From NCBI GenBank assembly GCA_905221605.1, contig CAJNDS010002122.1, forward strand, positions 282,501-344,500: a stretch of DNA of 62,000 nucleotides, written 5' to 3'. The first letter of the stretch is position 1; each line of letters begins with the position of its first letter. A program made the translations under genes and the position numbers. Source of the DNA: Symbiodinium natans. Taxonomy: Eukaryota > Sar > Dinophyceae > Suessiales > Symbiodiniaceae. Below the pieces are notes generated by a model, which saw only the letters and a program-made list of their open reading frames with translations, did not search any database and had not been told where the DNA came from. Positions 12,130 through 23,900 of this stretch are shown here, piece after piece.

Positions 12130-12620
12130 CTTTGGCACGAGGAGGGGGCGGGCCAAGAACGACCAGACACCAGGTGTCCTTTTGGGGATACTCAAGCAGC
12201 CAGATAAAACAACAATTATCAGAGTACGAATGCACCACCCGGAGCTTTGGAAGAGATTTTTATTGAAATCGATCTTCTGGAGAGGCCCCTTGGTGTTTAG
12301 GGTTTATGTTTTACGGTTTAGGAATTGCACATGAAGAAAGCTGATGTTTGAGTATTCACGGACAGCTGCTGCGACATTCTTTAATGTTTCATTGCAATTT
12401 GTTTGTGGCAGGTTTTCCCCAAAGGGATGTTACTGGCAATGGTAACCTTTCACGGCAATGAGAGATTAAGAAGGCCTTCATACATCCGGCCTTAAGTGTA
12501 GTTTATTCGAGCGTCATGTCGTGTGGAATTCCAGTGGTGCATCAGACAGATGGAAATAGGCCATATTCGACTTCATCGCACATCAAGATAGTCAGAGGCT
12601 CGGCGGCGCAAAAGAACATA

Positions 12621-13265
12621 TCACCGGAAAACATGTTCCAACTCCTTCATCAGGTTCTTCACCAGGCACTTCTGCTCATGCTCTTGCACCCAAACCCTAA
12701 ACCCGAAACCCTAAGCCCTAAACCCCAAGCCCTCTCTCAATTCAACCCTATACACCCTATAAACCCTATACACCGTCAGAGCCCCAAGAACCCCAAGAAC
12801 CCAAAAACCCTAAAACCCTAAAGACCCTAAAAACCCAAGACCCCTAAGACCCTGAAAGAACCCGAAACTCCTATGGTCCGGGTGTCCCGGCCAAGAGGAG
12901 CGCAGCGCCCGGAGCGCTGCCAGCCTGACTCGGGGGGTTTGGGGGGCTTTGGGGGTGGGGGGGTTTATAATAGGGGGCTCAGGAGGTTCAGGGGTTCAGG
13001 GGGTTCAGGGGGTTTGGGGTGTCTAGTGTTTGGAGTGTTTGCGGGTGTTTTGGCGTGTTTCAGGGTCTGCGGTTTGGGGTTTGGGGGATTAGGGTTTAAG
13101 GATTTTCTTCCCGCCCCCAAAAAATAATCCCAAACCCTAAACCCTAAACCCTAAACCCTGAAACCCTTGCGCCCTGGGCTTCCCCGCTGCATCCGGCGGT
13201 CTACGTGGCAGGCCGCCGCCAGAAGATGCTGGAGAAGCCGCTTGGCTGGGCCCGACTTGTCAGGC
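12621..13265 (-). CDS. C-terminal two exons of a hypothetical gene
   Basis: Minus-strand exon 13265-13165 encodes a basic amphipathic segment (PAKRLLQHLLAAACHVDRR) and ends in a GT donor (AAGG|GTTTCAGGG) formed at the edge of a CCCTAAA-type array. The next exon, 12682-12621, continues in phase with HEQKCLVKNLMKELEHVFR and stop TGA. Roughly 500 bp of repeat-poor DNA follows (12130-12610), which may be 3-prime UTR or spacer before the HMG-box-like gene. An upstream exon with VCKAAVWKGW near 13526-13556 would also be in phase. No family recognised. Confidence 0.5.
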
Positions 13266-13784
13266 CTCAGCAAAGCGGGCTTAGGGCTTAGGGCTTAGGG
13301 CTCAGGGTTTAGGGTTTAGGGCTTAGGGCTTCGGGTTTAGAGTTTAGGGCTCACGGTTTCACATGACTTTTGGGTACCCTAAGCCCTAAACCCAAACTAA
13401 GCCCCTTAACCGGGGCTTTCGGGTTTAGGGTTTTAGGCGCTGGGTTTTTGAATGCAGGATTTTGGGACTTTTACGGTTTAGGACTTTCGGGTTTTTTACG
13501 GTTTCGGTCTTGGGTTGGTTTGCCGCCATCCCTTCCATACCGCTGCTTTGCATACCGCTGGGGCGCATCAGGAGGCATGTGTCGGCCGCAGCAAAAAAAA
13601 GCTGACCACGGAATGGGGGGAGGGGGGGGTGGTTTAGTAGCCCTAAAGCAAGGAAAAAACTGACCACGGGGGGCGGGGGGGAGGGAGGTTGGAGTTGTAG
13701 GGTTTAGCAGCCCTAAAAAAACACGGAAGGGGGGTAAGGGTTGTGAAGTTTAGAAGCCGAAACCCTAAACCCCACAAGGCTTTA

Positions 13785-13948
13785 AGCCCGGAGGAGGGTC
13801 GGGTGTCCAGCTTTCTTCATCTTGCAAGGGCTTAGCCCTAAACCCTAAGCCCTAAGCCCTAAACCCTAAACCCGAAACCCTAAACCCTAAACCTTCCTCA
13901 GGAGGAGGGTCTGGAGTCCAGCTTACCTCATCTTTGCCAAGGCCTTAG
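13785..13948. repeat. CCCTAAA array flanked by a 46 bp direct duplication
   Basis: About 46 bp (GGAGGAGGGTC...GTCCAGC...CATCTT...GGC) occurs at 13785-13832 and again at 13901-13948, separated by an array of CCCTAAG/CCCTAAA units. The copies differ by a few substitutions and small indels. The right copy contains, on the minus strand, GATGAG|GTAAGC, a canonical splice donor that the left copy lacks. Confidence 0.75.
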
Positions 13949-13960
13949 GGTTTAGGGTTC

Positions 13961-14055
13961 GGATGTTCCCCCTTATACTAACAGTTCTTGATAAGGGTTC
14001 TAATAGGGAGTACTATAATCCTGCTAAGGACTGTTCGTACAAGGGGAAACATCCC
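13961..14055. mobile_element. MITE-like element, family 2
   Basis: A 95 bp imperfect palindrome with ends GGATGTTCCCCCTTATACTA and its complement; the inside carries TACTATAATCC-type arms. Related copies: 17874-17966 (with a poly-C expansion), 18061-18157 and 51048-51151. Confidence 0.8.
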
Positions 14056-14463
14056 AAGTTTACGGGTTTAAGGGGCTGAGAGTTTAGGGAGCAACCCTCC
14101 TGGCCCCGAACCCCCCCAAGCCCTGAGCCTCTAAACCCTCCCGACGAAACAGAACTCATCGCCTGAAGCGCTAAATCCCAGACCCGATACTATAGTTCCT
14201 GCTTAAGTTAGAACGGGTATTTGAGGTCGGTTAAATTGACAATGTATCGGGGCGAAGAGAGGACAATCTAGGTCTACGAACCTTGATACCCTCAATCCCT
14301 GCCAACTGCTTTGGTACCTTGAAAAGTCTTGGCTGGCATAAAAGAAGATAACTGGGTAGCGCAAACAAACTGAAGAGTGGGGAAGGGGAGGGGAATCCCG
14401 AAAACCCAAAACCCAAAACCCAAACAACCCTGAGCCCTGAAGCCATAAACCCTTAAACCTCTA

Positions 14464-15012
14464 CTCAGCTACCCAAACCCCAAACCCCAAACCCCCAAAC
14501 CCCCAAACCCCCAAACCCCCAAACCCCCAAACCCCCAAACCCCCAAACCCCCAAACCCCAAACCCCAAACCCCAAACCCCAAAACCCAAACCCCAAACCC
14601 CAAACCCCAAACCCCAAACCCCCAAACCCCAAAACCCCCAAACCCCAAAAACCCCAAACCCCAACCCCCAAACCCCAAACAACCAAACCCCCCTAAACCC
14701 CCAAACCCCAAACCCCCAAACCCCCAAACCCCAAACCCCCAAACCCCAAACCCCAAAAACCCCCCCCAAACCCCCCCAAACCCCAAACCCCAAACCCCCA
14801 AACCCCAAACCCCAAAACCCCCAAACCCCCAAACCCCAAACCCCAAAACCCCAAAAACCCCAAACAAACCCCCCCAAACCCCCAAACCCCAAACCCCAAA
14901 CCCCCAAACCCCAAACCCCAAACCCCAAACCCCCAAACCCCCCAAACCCCAAACCCCCAAACCCCCAAACCCCCAACCCCAAACCCCAAACCCCCAAACC
15001 CCCAAACCCCAA
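14464..15012. repeat. 550 bp CCCCAAA/CCCCCAAA variant array
   Basis: Tandem heptamers and octamers with the pattern C4-5 A3, almost without the usual CCCTAAA form. Both unit lengths are interspersed. Because the array lacks stops on the minus strand it yields long Gly/Leu/Phe/Trp/Val frames; these are translations of the repeat and not credible proteins by themselves. The exon-like segment 15095-15022 adjoins it without spacer. Confidence 0.95.
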
Positions 15013-15021
15013 ACCCTCAAC

Positions 15022-15095
15022 CCCACGAGCTCGGCCACGCTGCTTCGTCTGCAAGGCGACCAGGAGCTCGGCAAAGAGCTGCGCGGCGGTGTAGC
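15022..15095 (-). CDS. Single candidate exon
   Basis: Minus strand, acceptor ATCCCCAG before 15095, coding YTAAQLFAELLVALQTKQ, and donor GG|GTTGAGGG at the array edge. The phase (1 in, 0 out) did not join the terminal exon of the neighbouring 15506-17083 model with certainty, so it may start or belong to another gene. The helical sequence resembles that of the exon 17083-17011. Confidence 0.4.
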
Positions 15096-15505
15096 CTGGG
15101 GATTCGGGTTTAGGGTTTAGGGTTTAGGGTTTATGGTTTAGGGTCTAGGGTTTAGGAACCCCAAAACTCCACTAACCAAGGAAAAAGAAGAAAGGTTGAG
15201 CTGTATCATCCGTTCTAAATAAAGAAGCCGCCCAAAAAGGATTAAAGTTCAAGTGCTGGCTATATGTAAGTTTAAGGGATTGTATAGAAAGTAGAAACCG
15301 CAATTACCTAACCCCTGTACTAGCTGGGGTGGATTTTGGGGCTCGATTTACCAAAGAAACACTGAACCTCCATGGGACATATTGGGTTCTTTCGGGTTTA
15401 AAGGTTTTTTGTGTGTATGGGGTCAGAGTATTTAGGCTTTAGGCCCAGAGAATCTTGCAGTGACAGTAACTTGCATGTGAACCACGAAAGCCTCGACCCT
15501 AAACC

Positions 15506-17083
15506 CTAGAACACTAGTGGTGCGCCCGCTTGAGTAGAAGCCTGCAGAATTAGGTCAAGTTTGCCAGGCCATTCAGAGGGTTTAGGGCTTAGGGCCTTTA
15601 GGGGTTTAGGGTTTAGGTCCAGAGTGGGGTCTGCAATGAAGTCAAGGCATAAGAAATATTCGCCGGTGCGCCTTGAAACTATATTGCCGGGCCTTGCCGT
15701 CCCTTCTGAATTCATATGACCTCATCCCTTGTAAAATCACGAAATCAGCTCCGACTGTACAAGGGGCGAGGTGGGGGCACGCTGAAGCAGGTACATCAAG
15801 ACCCAAAGAGCTCAACAAACCCTATGGAGCCTGAACCATACAACGTGAACCCCCATAATCTTGGACGCCCACACCCAGTCAACCCACCCTAAACCCTAAA
15901 CCCTAAACCCTGAACCCTAAACCCTAAACCCTAAACCCTAAACCAACCCTCAACCCTCTCTGGGCACAGTGCGCAGTGCTGGGCTGTGCGGGTCGGACAT
16001 AGCCTGAACAAGGGGTTGGGGTTTAGGGTTAGGGGTTAGGGCTTCGGGTTTACAGTAAACTTCAAAAAGTTGGAGCAGGGTCGGACTAAACCTAGACCCT
16101 AAACCCCAAACCCCAAACCCTAAACCCTTAACCCTAAACCCTAGACCCTAAACACTAAACCCTACTCGGAGGTTCATGGTGCTTACTAACCCAATTACAA
16201 CTGTACTTATAACCCAATGAAAACCATGTTGGGGCACTTAAGGGGCTTGTATAGTGTGTTATAAGTACAGTTATAACTGAGTTCGAAGTACCCTAAACCT
16301 AAACCCTAAACCCTAAACCCTCCAAGTATACTAAAGCCCTTGATCCTCAAGAGCTGCCTCCAACAGCGCGTCACGGAGGCTGGAGAGGCTACTGGTGGGT
16401 GGGCGTTGCGCCGACCACGCCACAAGCCTGCAGCGAAAGAGGTTTAGGTTTTAGGGTTAGGGTTTAGGGTTTAGGGTTTAGGGCTTAGGGTTTAGGCTAC
16501 AACAGAAACCCGATTCGTGCTTTTGTTCATTTATGCCCACCCTCGGTGTGGGTTTTTTAATTGAAATATTTGTTAATCAACAATTCTCCCCGAACAAACC
16601 CCAACCCCGAAACCCCAAACCCAGCCCTAGAAGCCTAAGGCGTTCGGAGAGGGGATTCACCCTCAACCCCTAAACCCTAAACCCTAAACCCTAAACCCTA
16701 AGCCCCAACCCCGCAACCCCTAAACCTTGGAACCCTCCCTAACCCTCATGAGATGCTGATGCCCCGAAAACCCTAACCCAAAAATCCAAAAAACCCTTAA
16801 CCTCGAGCCCCTAAACCCCACACCCTCAACCTAGAAGACTCCCGAATACCCTAGAACCCCCCCCCGAAAACCCTAAACCCTGCGATCCTTAGACCCTAAA
16901 ACCCACACGCTTGCAAACCCTTCACCCACACGACCGCACTGCTGGGGGCAGGACCCTAAACCCTAAACCCTAAACCCTAAACCCGAAACCCTAAACCCTA
17001 AACCCTAAACCCCACAGCGACTGCATTGCTGGGGCCCAGGGCTGCTTCAGCAAGCTCCGGAAGAGCTCCGCGATGGTCGCATC
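15506..17083 (-). CDS. Six-exon hypothetical gene, C-terminal part, with a 16-nt microexon
   Basis: Minus-strand exons 17083-17011 (DATIAELFRSLLKQPWAPAM), 16941-16926 (16 nt), 16427-16358 (LVAWSAQRPPTSSLSSLRDA), 16003-15955 (AMSDPHSPALRTVPRE), 15705-15620 (with GNIVSRRTGEYFLCLDFI) and 15541-15506 (ASTQAGAPLVF, stop). Phases match at all five junctions and the sum, 330 nt, is a whole number of codons. Acceptors at 17083, 16427 and 15541 have pyrimidine tracts ending in CAG. Donors include GG|GTTTAGGG and G|GTTGAGGG from the repeat arrays, one GAG|GC and one CTG|GA. The predicted protein is alpha-helical; a helical-repeat (OPR/ARM-like) protein is possible but not shown. The MITE-like copy 16165-16291 lies in an intron. 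Confidence 0.5.
16165..16291. mobile_element. MITE-like element, family 1, right end truncated at CCCTAAA
   Basis: The left terminal repeat and both inner arms are present, but the right terminal repeat stops after GTTCGAAGTACC and passes directly into CCTAAACCCTAAA. The telomere-type array therefore replaces the missing end. Confidence 0.7.
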
Positions 17084-17149
17084 CTGGCCGGAAGGGCGAA
17101 GAGGTCTCAGTTGAGGGCTTCGGGGCTTATGAGGGTTCAGGGTTCAGGA

Positions 17150-17660
17150 TGTAAATATATATATATATACATATATGTATATATATATATACATCTCTAC
17201 ATATACATGTTTATTGTTTTTTGATTTACATGTTTGAGTTGTACTTTTTGTGCTGTGTTTGTTGTTGTTGTTTTTTTTTTTGGGGGGGGGGAGGGGGGGG
17301 GAAACCCTAAGCCCAAACTAAACCTTGGAGCATTCAGGCGTCTTATTGGGTAGAGCCTGTTCGTGAAGTAGCCCTCAACTAGACAGGCAAAACGGGTTTC
17401 GGAGAGCCTAAATTTCAGGCTAAGCGCAAAAACAATCAAACTCTAGTTGCTCTGTCACACTCTCTCTCTCTCTCTCACTCTCTGACTCTCCCTGAATCGC
17501 TCTCCGTCTCTCTCTCGCTCTCTTTCTCTCTTTCTCTCTTTTCTCCTTTCTCTCTCTCTCTCTCTCGAGTTATGTTATCTCTGTCTGTTTTTGTTTGTCG
17601 GTGTGTGTCTCTCTCTCTCTCTCTCTTGCTGTCTCTGTCTCTCTGCTGCTCCTCACTAGG
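17150..17660. repeat. Microsatellite cluster: TA-rich, poly-T/G and TC runs
   Basis: AT-rich TATATA/CATATA repeats (17152-17210), a T run followed by a G run (17271-17300), and long CT/TCTCTC runs (about 17458-17640). No coding evidence; frames here encode only low-complexity Ser/Leu or Arg/Glu. Confidence 0.9.
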
Positions 17661-17873
17661 CGGATGGTGGTGTGCAAACGGTTTAAGCCGGCCTGTGTTT
17701 AACCAACGCACTTTTGAACATGTCCTCATTGTTGGAGCCCTATGTTTGGACAGTTTAAACTTTAAAGAACACAATAATTAAGACTCGACGTTGAAACTGG
17801 GAATATTTAAGGAGAGTGTCAGTTAGAGCGCTTAACGCGCGCTGAAACCTTGGCCGTTTAAGAGTGACTGGTT

Positions 17874-18157
17874 GGGATGACCCCCCCCCCCCCCCCTTTT
17901 ACTAACAGCTCCTTAAACGGGATTATACTAAGGGGGTACTATGATCCCTATTGAGGGCTGAAAGTATAACCCTATACCCTAACCCCTAAACCCTAAACCC
18001 AAGTGACTGGATTCGACGTGTTCAAACCGCCCCGACACTTCCCAGGACCTCACGGGGCTTGGGATGCTCCCCCCTATACTACCAGCCCTTAACAGGGATT
18101 ATAGTACCCCACGTTCTCATCCCTACTAAGGACTGCTAGTACAAGGGGGAACATCCC
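17874..18157. mobile_element. Two MITE-like family 2 copies, the first with a poly-C expansion
   Basis: 17874-17966 retains parts of both arms but has a run of about 16 C at 17881-17896 in place of the normal CCCCC of the terminal repeat. 18061-18157 is a fuller copy with GGGATG...CATCCC ends. Confidence 0.7.
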
Positions 18158-18397
18158 ACCCTAAACCCTAAACCCTAAACCCTAAACCCTAAACCCTAAA
18201 CCCTAAACCCTGAACCCTGACGTGTTCATAAACCCCTCTGCCTACTCCTAGGGCCTCCCAGGACCTCATCCGGCTACTCGCGTCTAAGGCCAGGGTTTGA
18301 GGCTGTCCGTCCATGTCTTAGGAGGGCTTAGGGCTTAGGGTTTAGGGTTTAGGGCAGGGTTTAGGGTTTAGGGTTTGGGAGGGTTGAAGGCTTAGGG

Positions 18398-18829
18398 CTA
18401 GTGGAGGAAGCCCCAGTGCCAGGGCGGACTGCGATCTTTAAACATTGCCGCCACTTTGTCTCAACATGTTTAACGCCCGAATTTCGAGGAGGATGCTGAA
18501 ACACATTCACTTCTGCCAGAAGCGTGTCAACAAAATATATTTAAACACTAGTGCTGCTTAAACATAGACTGTGTAAACACCAATCTACCGATCTCCAAAA
18601 CATGCGTGATTGCGCTCAAATGACTCAAGCTCTAAACGTGTTTGGCCCGTCCCTGCTCTCAACTCTCTCTCACTCTCTCTCACCCTAAACCCTAAACCCT
18701 ACACCCCAAACCCGAAACCCTAAAACCTAAACCCGAAAAGCAGCAACTTTCGGGCGACCTCGTCAGAGGCTGCGCGCAGGGCAAGCGGAAGCAGGGGCGA
18801 GCGAAGGACCTGCGAGTCGCCAAAGTTGT
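18398..18829 (-). CDS. C-terminal two exons of a hypothetical gene
   Basis: Minus-strand exon 18829-18733 encodes NFGDSQVLRSPLL followed by LRAASDEVARKLLLF and ends at a GG|GTTTAGG donor at the array edge. Exon 18428-18398 joins in phase and adds PPWHWGFLH with stop TAG; its acceptor is GATCGCAG. No family recognised. A different, later exon is possible, so the stop is tentative. Confidence 0.45.
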
Positions 18830-19169
18830 CTAGGGTTTGGGGTTTGGGGTTTAGGGTTTAGGGTTTAAGGTTCAGGCTATGAGCTACAGGCCACCTCTGG
18901 TCGTGCGGGCCCTTGGCCACTCAACTGGTCAGCAGAAGAGGTGACCCGGCTACACGAGAAGTAGGGTGATACTAGCCTGCTCGGATCTGCAGATGTTTGT
19001 CCCGTCAGAGTTGCGCACAATAATGTGTACGTTGACATCCGGTCTGCACAGGGATACCAACATAGCCACTGTCGGCTGCACGATAAGAAAAACACGAGAA
19101 ACAAGAAATGTCAGAAGCGTCTGCACTGAAGCTGCGGAGATCTATACATAGTATACCTTATAAGTCAAG

Positions 19170-20760
19170 CTCTCGGGTGACCACAGTGATCTCCGGTTTG
19201 CGCGTGCTTGGCGGAACGACTTCCGGCGGAGCAAAAAACAGAGCAGCCTTGACTAGAGCCACGCCTATACGGCTGTATTGGCGACTTCAGTGATCTCCGG
19301 TGTGCGTGTCGGAAACAGTTTCCAGAGAAACTAACCGTAATCATCATGGTGCCAGTATATGTACTGATATCATATATACACGTATGTTTAGGCAGGATGG
19401 CGAACTCAGTGATTTCCGGTTTGCGCGTGGTTGGCGGAACCAGTTTCTAGAGGAACTAAGCACCAGCAACCATCAAAATTCAGCGGAAAGCTTGTAATGT
19501 CAGCGTGTGGCGATCCAGTTTATAAAGGGTCGAATGGCGACCTCAGTGATCTCCGGTTTGCGCTTGTTTGGCGGAACCAGTTTCCAGAGGAACTACCAGA
19601 AATCATCAAACCCAGCAGCCTATAACGTCAGCATGTGGCGATCCAGTGCATATGATGGGCCGGATGGCGACCTCAGTGATCTCCGGTTTGCGCGTGCTTT
19701 CGCAGAAGCTGCTTTGACCTACCGCAGCAATCATCAACGGCGACCTCAGCGAGCTCCGGCTTGCGTGCGTTTGGCGGAACCAGTTTACAGAAGAAGTGAA
19801 CGCTCGGCAGCTACACTTTCAGCAGAAGGCGTGCAGTGCCACATCACACGGTGAGCCGAAGGGCAGCATCAGATTCTAGCAGGAGGTGTGTGTACACCAT
19901 CATCATGTCACTTGGTAGCAGGGGATGTACGGTGCGCATGCGACCCAGCTTCAGCTAGCGACTTTTAAGCAAACAGTGTACAGGCCTTACTCATCTCCGG
20001 TTCGCACCTGTTTGCCAGCACAAGCTTCGCAGCAAGCTGAGGTACACGTGTTATACAGGTGTCGGCACCAGCTTCCAGCAGAAGGTGTACGAGAAGAACA
20101 TGGCCACCAATCGTCGGCACCATCTCCCATCTGCTCTTCCGTCATATTGCAGGCAACGGTGTACACTGAGACTGCTCAATGTCAGACGATCATGCACACA
20201 TAGGCTTCCAACACGCAGAAATGTCGGCTCTACGAAAATATGCTTCATGATAGCCAGCTGTGGTCTGCCATTGGCTGTCTGCACCAGAAAGCCGGTGGGA
20301 GGTAATTGCAGTGCTGCTTGTGCCCACCTGAATAATCAAACAACGCAGATGCAATGTCTAAGGCGGTGGCACCAGACCAGCATAGGCTCTTTTATCCGAT
20401 TCTCCTCTGATCTTCCAGCAGAAGGCTCGGAATATCAGTGTGCTCCGGTGCAGTAGATATAGGCCGGATGGTGACCTCAGCGATCTCCGGTTTGCGCGTG
20501 ATCGGCGGAACCATTTCCAGAGGAACTGGCGGCAATCATCAAACCCAGCAGCCTATATATTGTCAGCGCGTGGCGATCCAGTACATATATGGTCGGCCGG
20601 ATGGCGACCTCAGTGATCTCCGGTTTGCGTCGCAAGGCAGAAGCATTTGCCAGAGGAACGATCAGCAAACATCAGATTCAGAAGCGGGCGAGAGAGGTGA
20701 TTTCCGGCTCGCACGTGCTTGGCGGATCCCGTTTCCAGAGCAACTCTCTGCATTTACAAC
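19170..20760. repeat. Diverged satellite array, roughly 75-135 bp monomers
   Basis: The motif GATCTCCGGTTTGCGCGTG followed by GGCGGAACCAGTTTCCAGAG recurs at about 19188, 19292, 19410, 19548, 19678, 19748, 20482, 20616 and 20700 with variable spacing and divergence; shorter matches occur near 19995 and 20060. Several monomers also carry GTGGCGATCCAGT. The array continues to the left in more degraded form to about 18960. Frames in it are not supported as genes. Confidence 0.85.
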
Positions 20761-20929
20761 TCTAATCCCGACACCCTGGACTCTAAAGCCTAAACCCGAA
20801 ACCCTAGACCGAAAAAAACAAAACCCAAAACCGAGAACCCAAAACCAAAAACCCTAAACCCTAAACGCTAAACCCAAAACCCTAAACCCAAAACCGCAAC
20901 GTAAGGCGTAGAGCATCACCAGCGACAGG

Positions 20930-23900
20930 AACGAAGACACCACCTCAGAAGACGGAAAGTGTCAGCGTTGTCACTGGCAGCTGCACCATGCCATGCCCAC
21001 ACAGCGTATATAAACTTTCTCGCCTTTGTCGGCCACGCCAGCTCGAAAAACAGAAGCTTCATGTAGCCACCTCTGCTGTGTATCACGGTACCATTCTTCC
21101 AGCGAAATCCATGCACCGGCAGAAATCTGAGCGATCCCGGCCTAAACGCTCTTGTCGGCACCAGTGTCCAGCAGAAGACATACGACATCAACGTGACATG
21201 TGAATTGCGGCTGCACGCAGAACGGCGGCCACCTGCGGTGTGCTTTCAGCACAGGACGTTCCACCAGAAGGCTTGCAGTGGCAGAAGCCTCTTGAACTCC
21301 GGTTTAAACGGAATTGTTGCCAGAAAATGTACGAAATCAACGGCATCGCCAGCTACATATGAACAAAAACTCCACATCCGGTTTGCACTTTTCGGCAGAA
21401 GACGGAAAGTGTCAGCGTTGTCAGTGGCAGCTGCACCATGCCATGCCCACACAGCGTATATAAACTTTCTCGCCTTTGTCGGCCACGCCAGCTCGAAAAA
21501 ACGAAGCTTCATATAGCCACCTCTGCTGTCCATCGCGGTACCATTCTTCCAGCGAAATCCATGCACCGGCAGAAATCTGAGCGATCCCGGCCTAAACGCT
21601 CTTGTCGGCACCAGTGTCCAGCAGAAGACATACGACATCAACGTGACATGTGAATTGCGGCTGCACGCAGAACGGCGGCCACCTGCGGTGTGCTTTCAGC
21701 ACAGGACGTTCCACCAGAAGGCTTGCAGTGGCAGAAGCCTCTTGAACTCCGGTTTAAACGGAATTGTTGCCAGAAAATGTACGAAATCAACGGCATCGCC
21801 AGCTACATATGAACAAAAACTCCACATCCGGTTTGCACTTTTCGGCAGAAGACGGAAAGTGTCAGCGTTGTCAGTGGCAGCTGCACCATGCCATGCCCAC
21901 ACAGCGTATATAAACTTTCTCGCCTTTGTCGGCCACGCCAGCTCGAAAAAACGAAGCTTCATATAGCCACCTCTGCTGTCCATCGCGGTACCATTCTTCC
22001 AGCGAAATCCATGCACCGGCAGAAATCTGAGCGATCCCGGCCTAAACGCTCTTGTCGGCACCAGTGTCCAGCAGAAGACATACGACATCAACATGTGCAG
22101 CTGCACGCAAAAAATGGCGGCCACCTGCGGTGTGCTTTCAGCACAGGACGTTCCACCAGAAGGCTTGCAGTGCCAGAAGCCTCTTGAACTCCGGTTTAAA
22201 CGGAATTGTTGCCAGAAAATGTACGAAATCAACGGCATCGCCAGCTGCATGACCATGGCACCACATCCGGTTTGCACTTCCGGCACAAGACGGAAAGTGT
22301 CAGCGTTGTCAGTGGCAGCTGCACCATGCCATGCCCACACAGCGTATATAAACTCATTCGCCTTTGTCGGCCACGCCAGCTCGAAAAACAGAGGCTTGCC
22401 ACCTCTGCTGTGCATCGCGGTACCATTCTTCCAGCGAAATCCATGCACCGGCAGAAATCTGAGCGATCCCGGCCTAAACGCTCTTGTCGGCACCAGTGTC
22501 CAGCAGAAGACATACGACATCAACGTGACATGTGAATTGCGGCTGCACGCAGAACGGCGGCCACCTGCGGTGTGCTTTCAGCACAGGACGTTCCACCAGA
22601 AGGCTTGCAGTGGCAGAAGCCTCTTGAACTCCGGTTTAAACGGAATTGTTGCCAGAAAATGTACGAAATCAACGGCATCGCCAGCTACATATGAACAAAA
22701 ACACCACATCCGGTTTGCACTTCGGGCAGAAGACGGAAAGTGTCAGCGTTGTCAGTGGCAGCTGCATCATGCCATGCCCACACAGCGTATTTAATATTTC
22801 TCACCTTTGTCGGCCACGCCAGCTCGAATAACAGAGGCTTGCCACCACTGCTGTGTATCGCGGTACGACTCTTCCAGCGAAATCCATGCACCGGCAGAAA
22901 TCTGACTGATCTCGGCCTAAACGCTCTTGTCGGCACCAGTGTCCAGCAGAAAACATACGACATCAACATGACATGTGAATTGCGGCTGCGCGCAAAAAAT
23001 GGCGGCCACCTGCGGTGTGCTGTCAGCACAGGACGTTCCACCAGAAGGCTTGCAGTGGCAGAAGCCTCTTGAACTCCGGTTTAAACGGAATTGTTGCCAG
23101 AAAATGTACGAAATCAACGGCATCGCCAGCTACATGAACCAAAAACACCACATCCGGTTTGCACTTCCGGCAGAAGACGGAAAGTGTCAGCGTTGTCAGT
23201 GGCAGCTGCATCATGTCATGTCCACACAGCCTATATAAACTTTCTCGCCTTTGTCGGCCACGCCAGCTCGAAAACAGAGGCTTGCCACCACTGCTGTGTA
23301 TCGCGGTACGACTCTTCCAGCGAAATCCATGCACCGGCAGAAATCTGACTGATCCCGGCCTAAACGCTCTTGTCGGCACCAGTGTCCAGCAGAAGACATA
23401 CGACATCAACATGACATGTGAATTGCGGCTGCACGCAAAAATGGCGGCCACCTGCGGTGTGCTTTCAGCACAGGACGTTCCACCAGAAGGCTTGCAGTGG
23501 CAGAAGCCTCTTGAACTCCAGTTTAAACGGAATTGTTGCCAGAAAATACGAAATCAACGGCATCGCCAGCTACATATGAACAAAAACTCCACATCCGGTT
23601 TGCACTTCGGGCAGAAGACGGAAAGTGTCAGCGCTGTCAGTGCCAGCTGCACCATGCCATGCCCATACAGCGTATATAAACCTTTGTCGGCCATGCCAGC
23701 TCGAACAACATCGAACAACAGAAGCTTCGTAGCCTCCTCTGCTGTGTATCGCCGTACCATTCTTCCAGCGAAAGCCATGCACCGAGAAATCCCGTCTTAT
23801 ACCTTCTTGGCGACACCAGCGTCCAGCAACAGGCGTACATTGCGATTGCACGCTGAAAGGCCGCCACCTGCAGCGTGCTTCCAGTACCAGAAGGCTTGCA

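Noticed and set aside
14461-15074. Open frames of about 200 codons rich in Gly, Leu, Phe, Trp.
   Set aside because: They are translations of the CCCCAAA array and carry no sequence information beyond the repeat.
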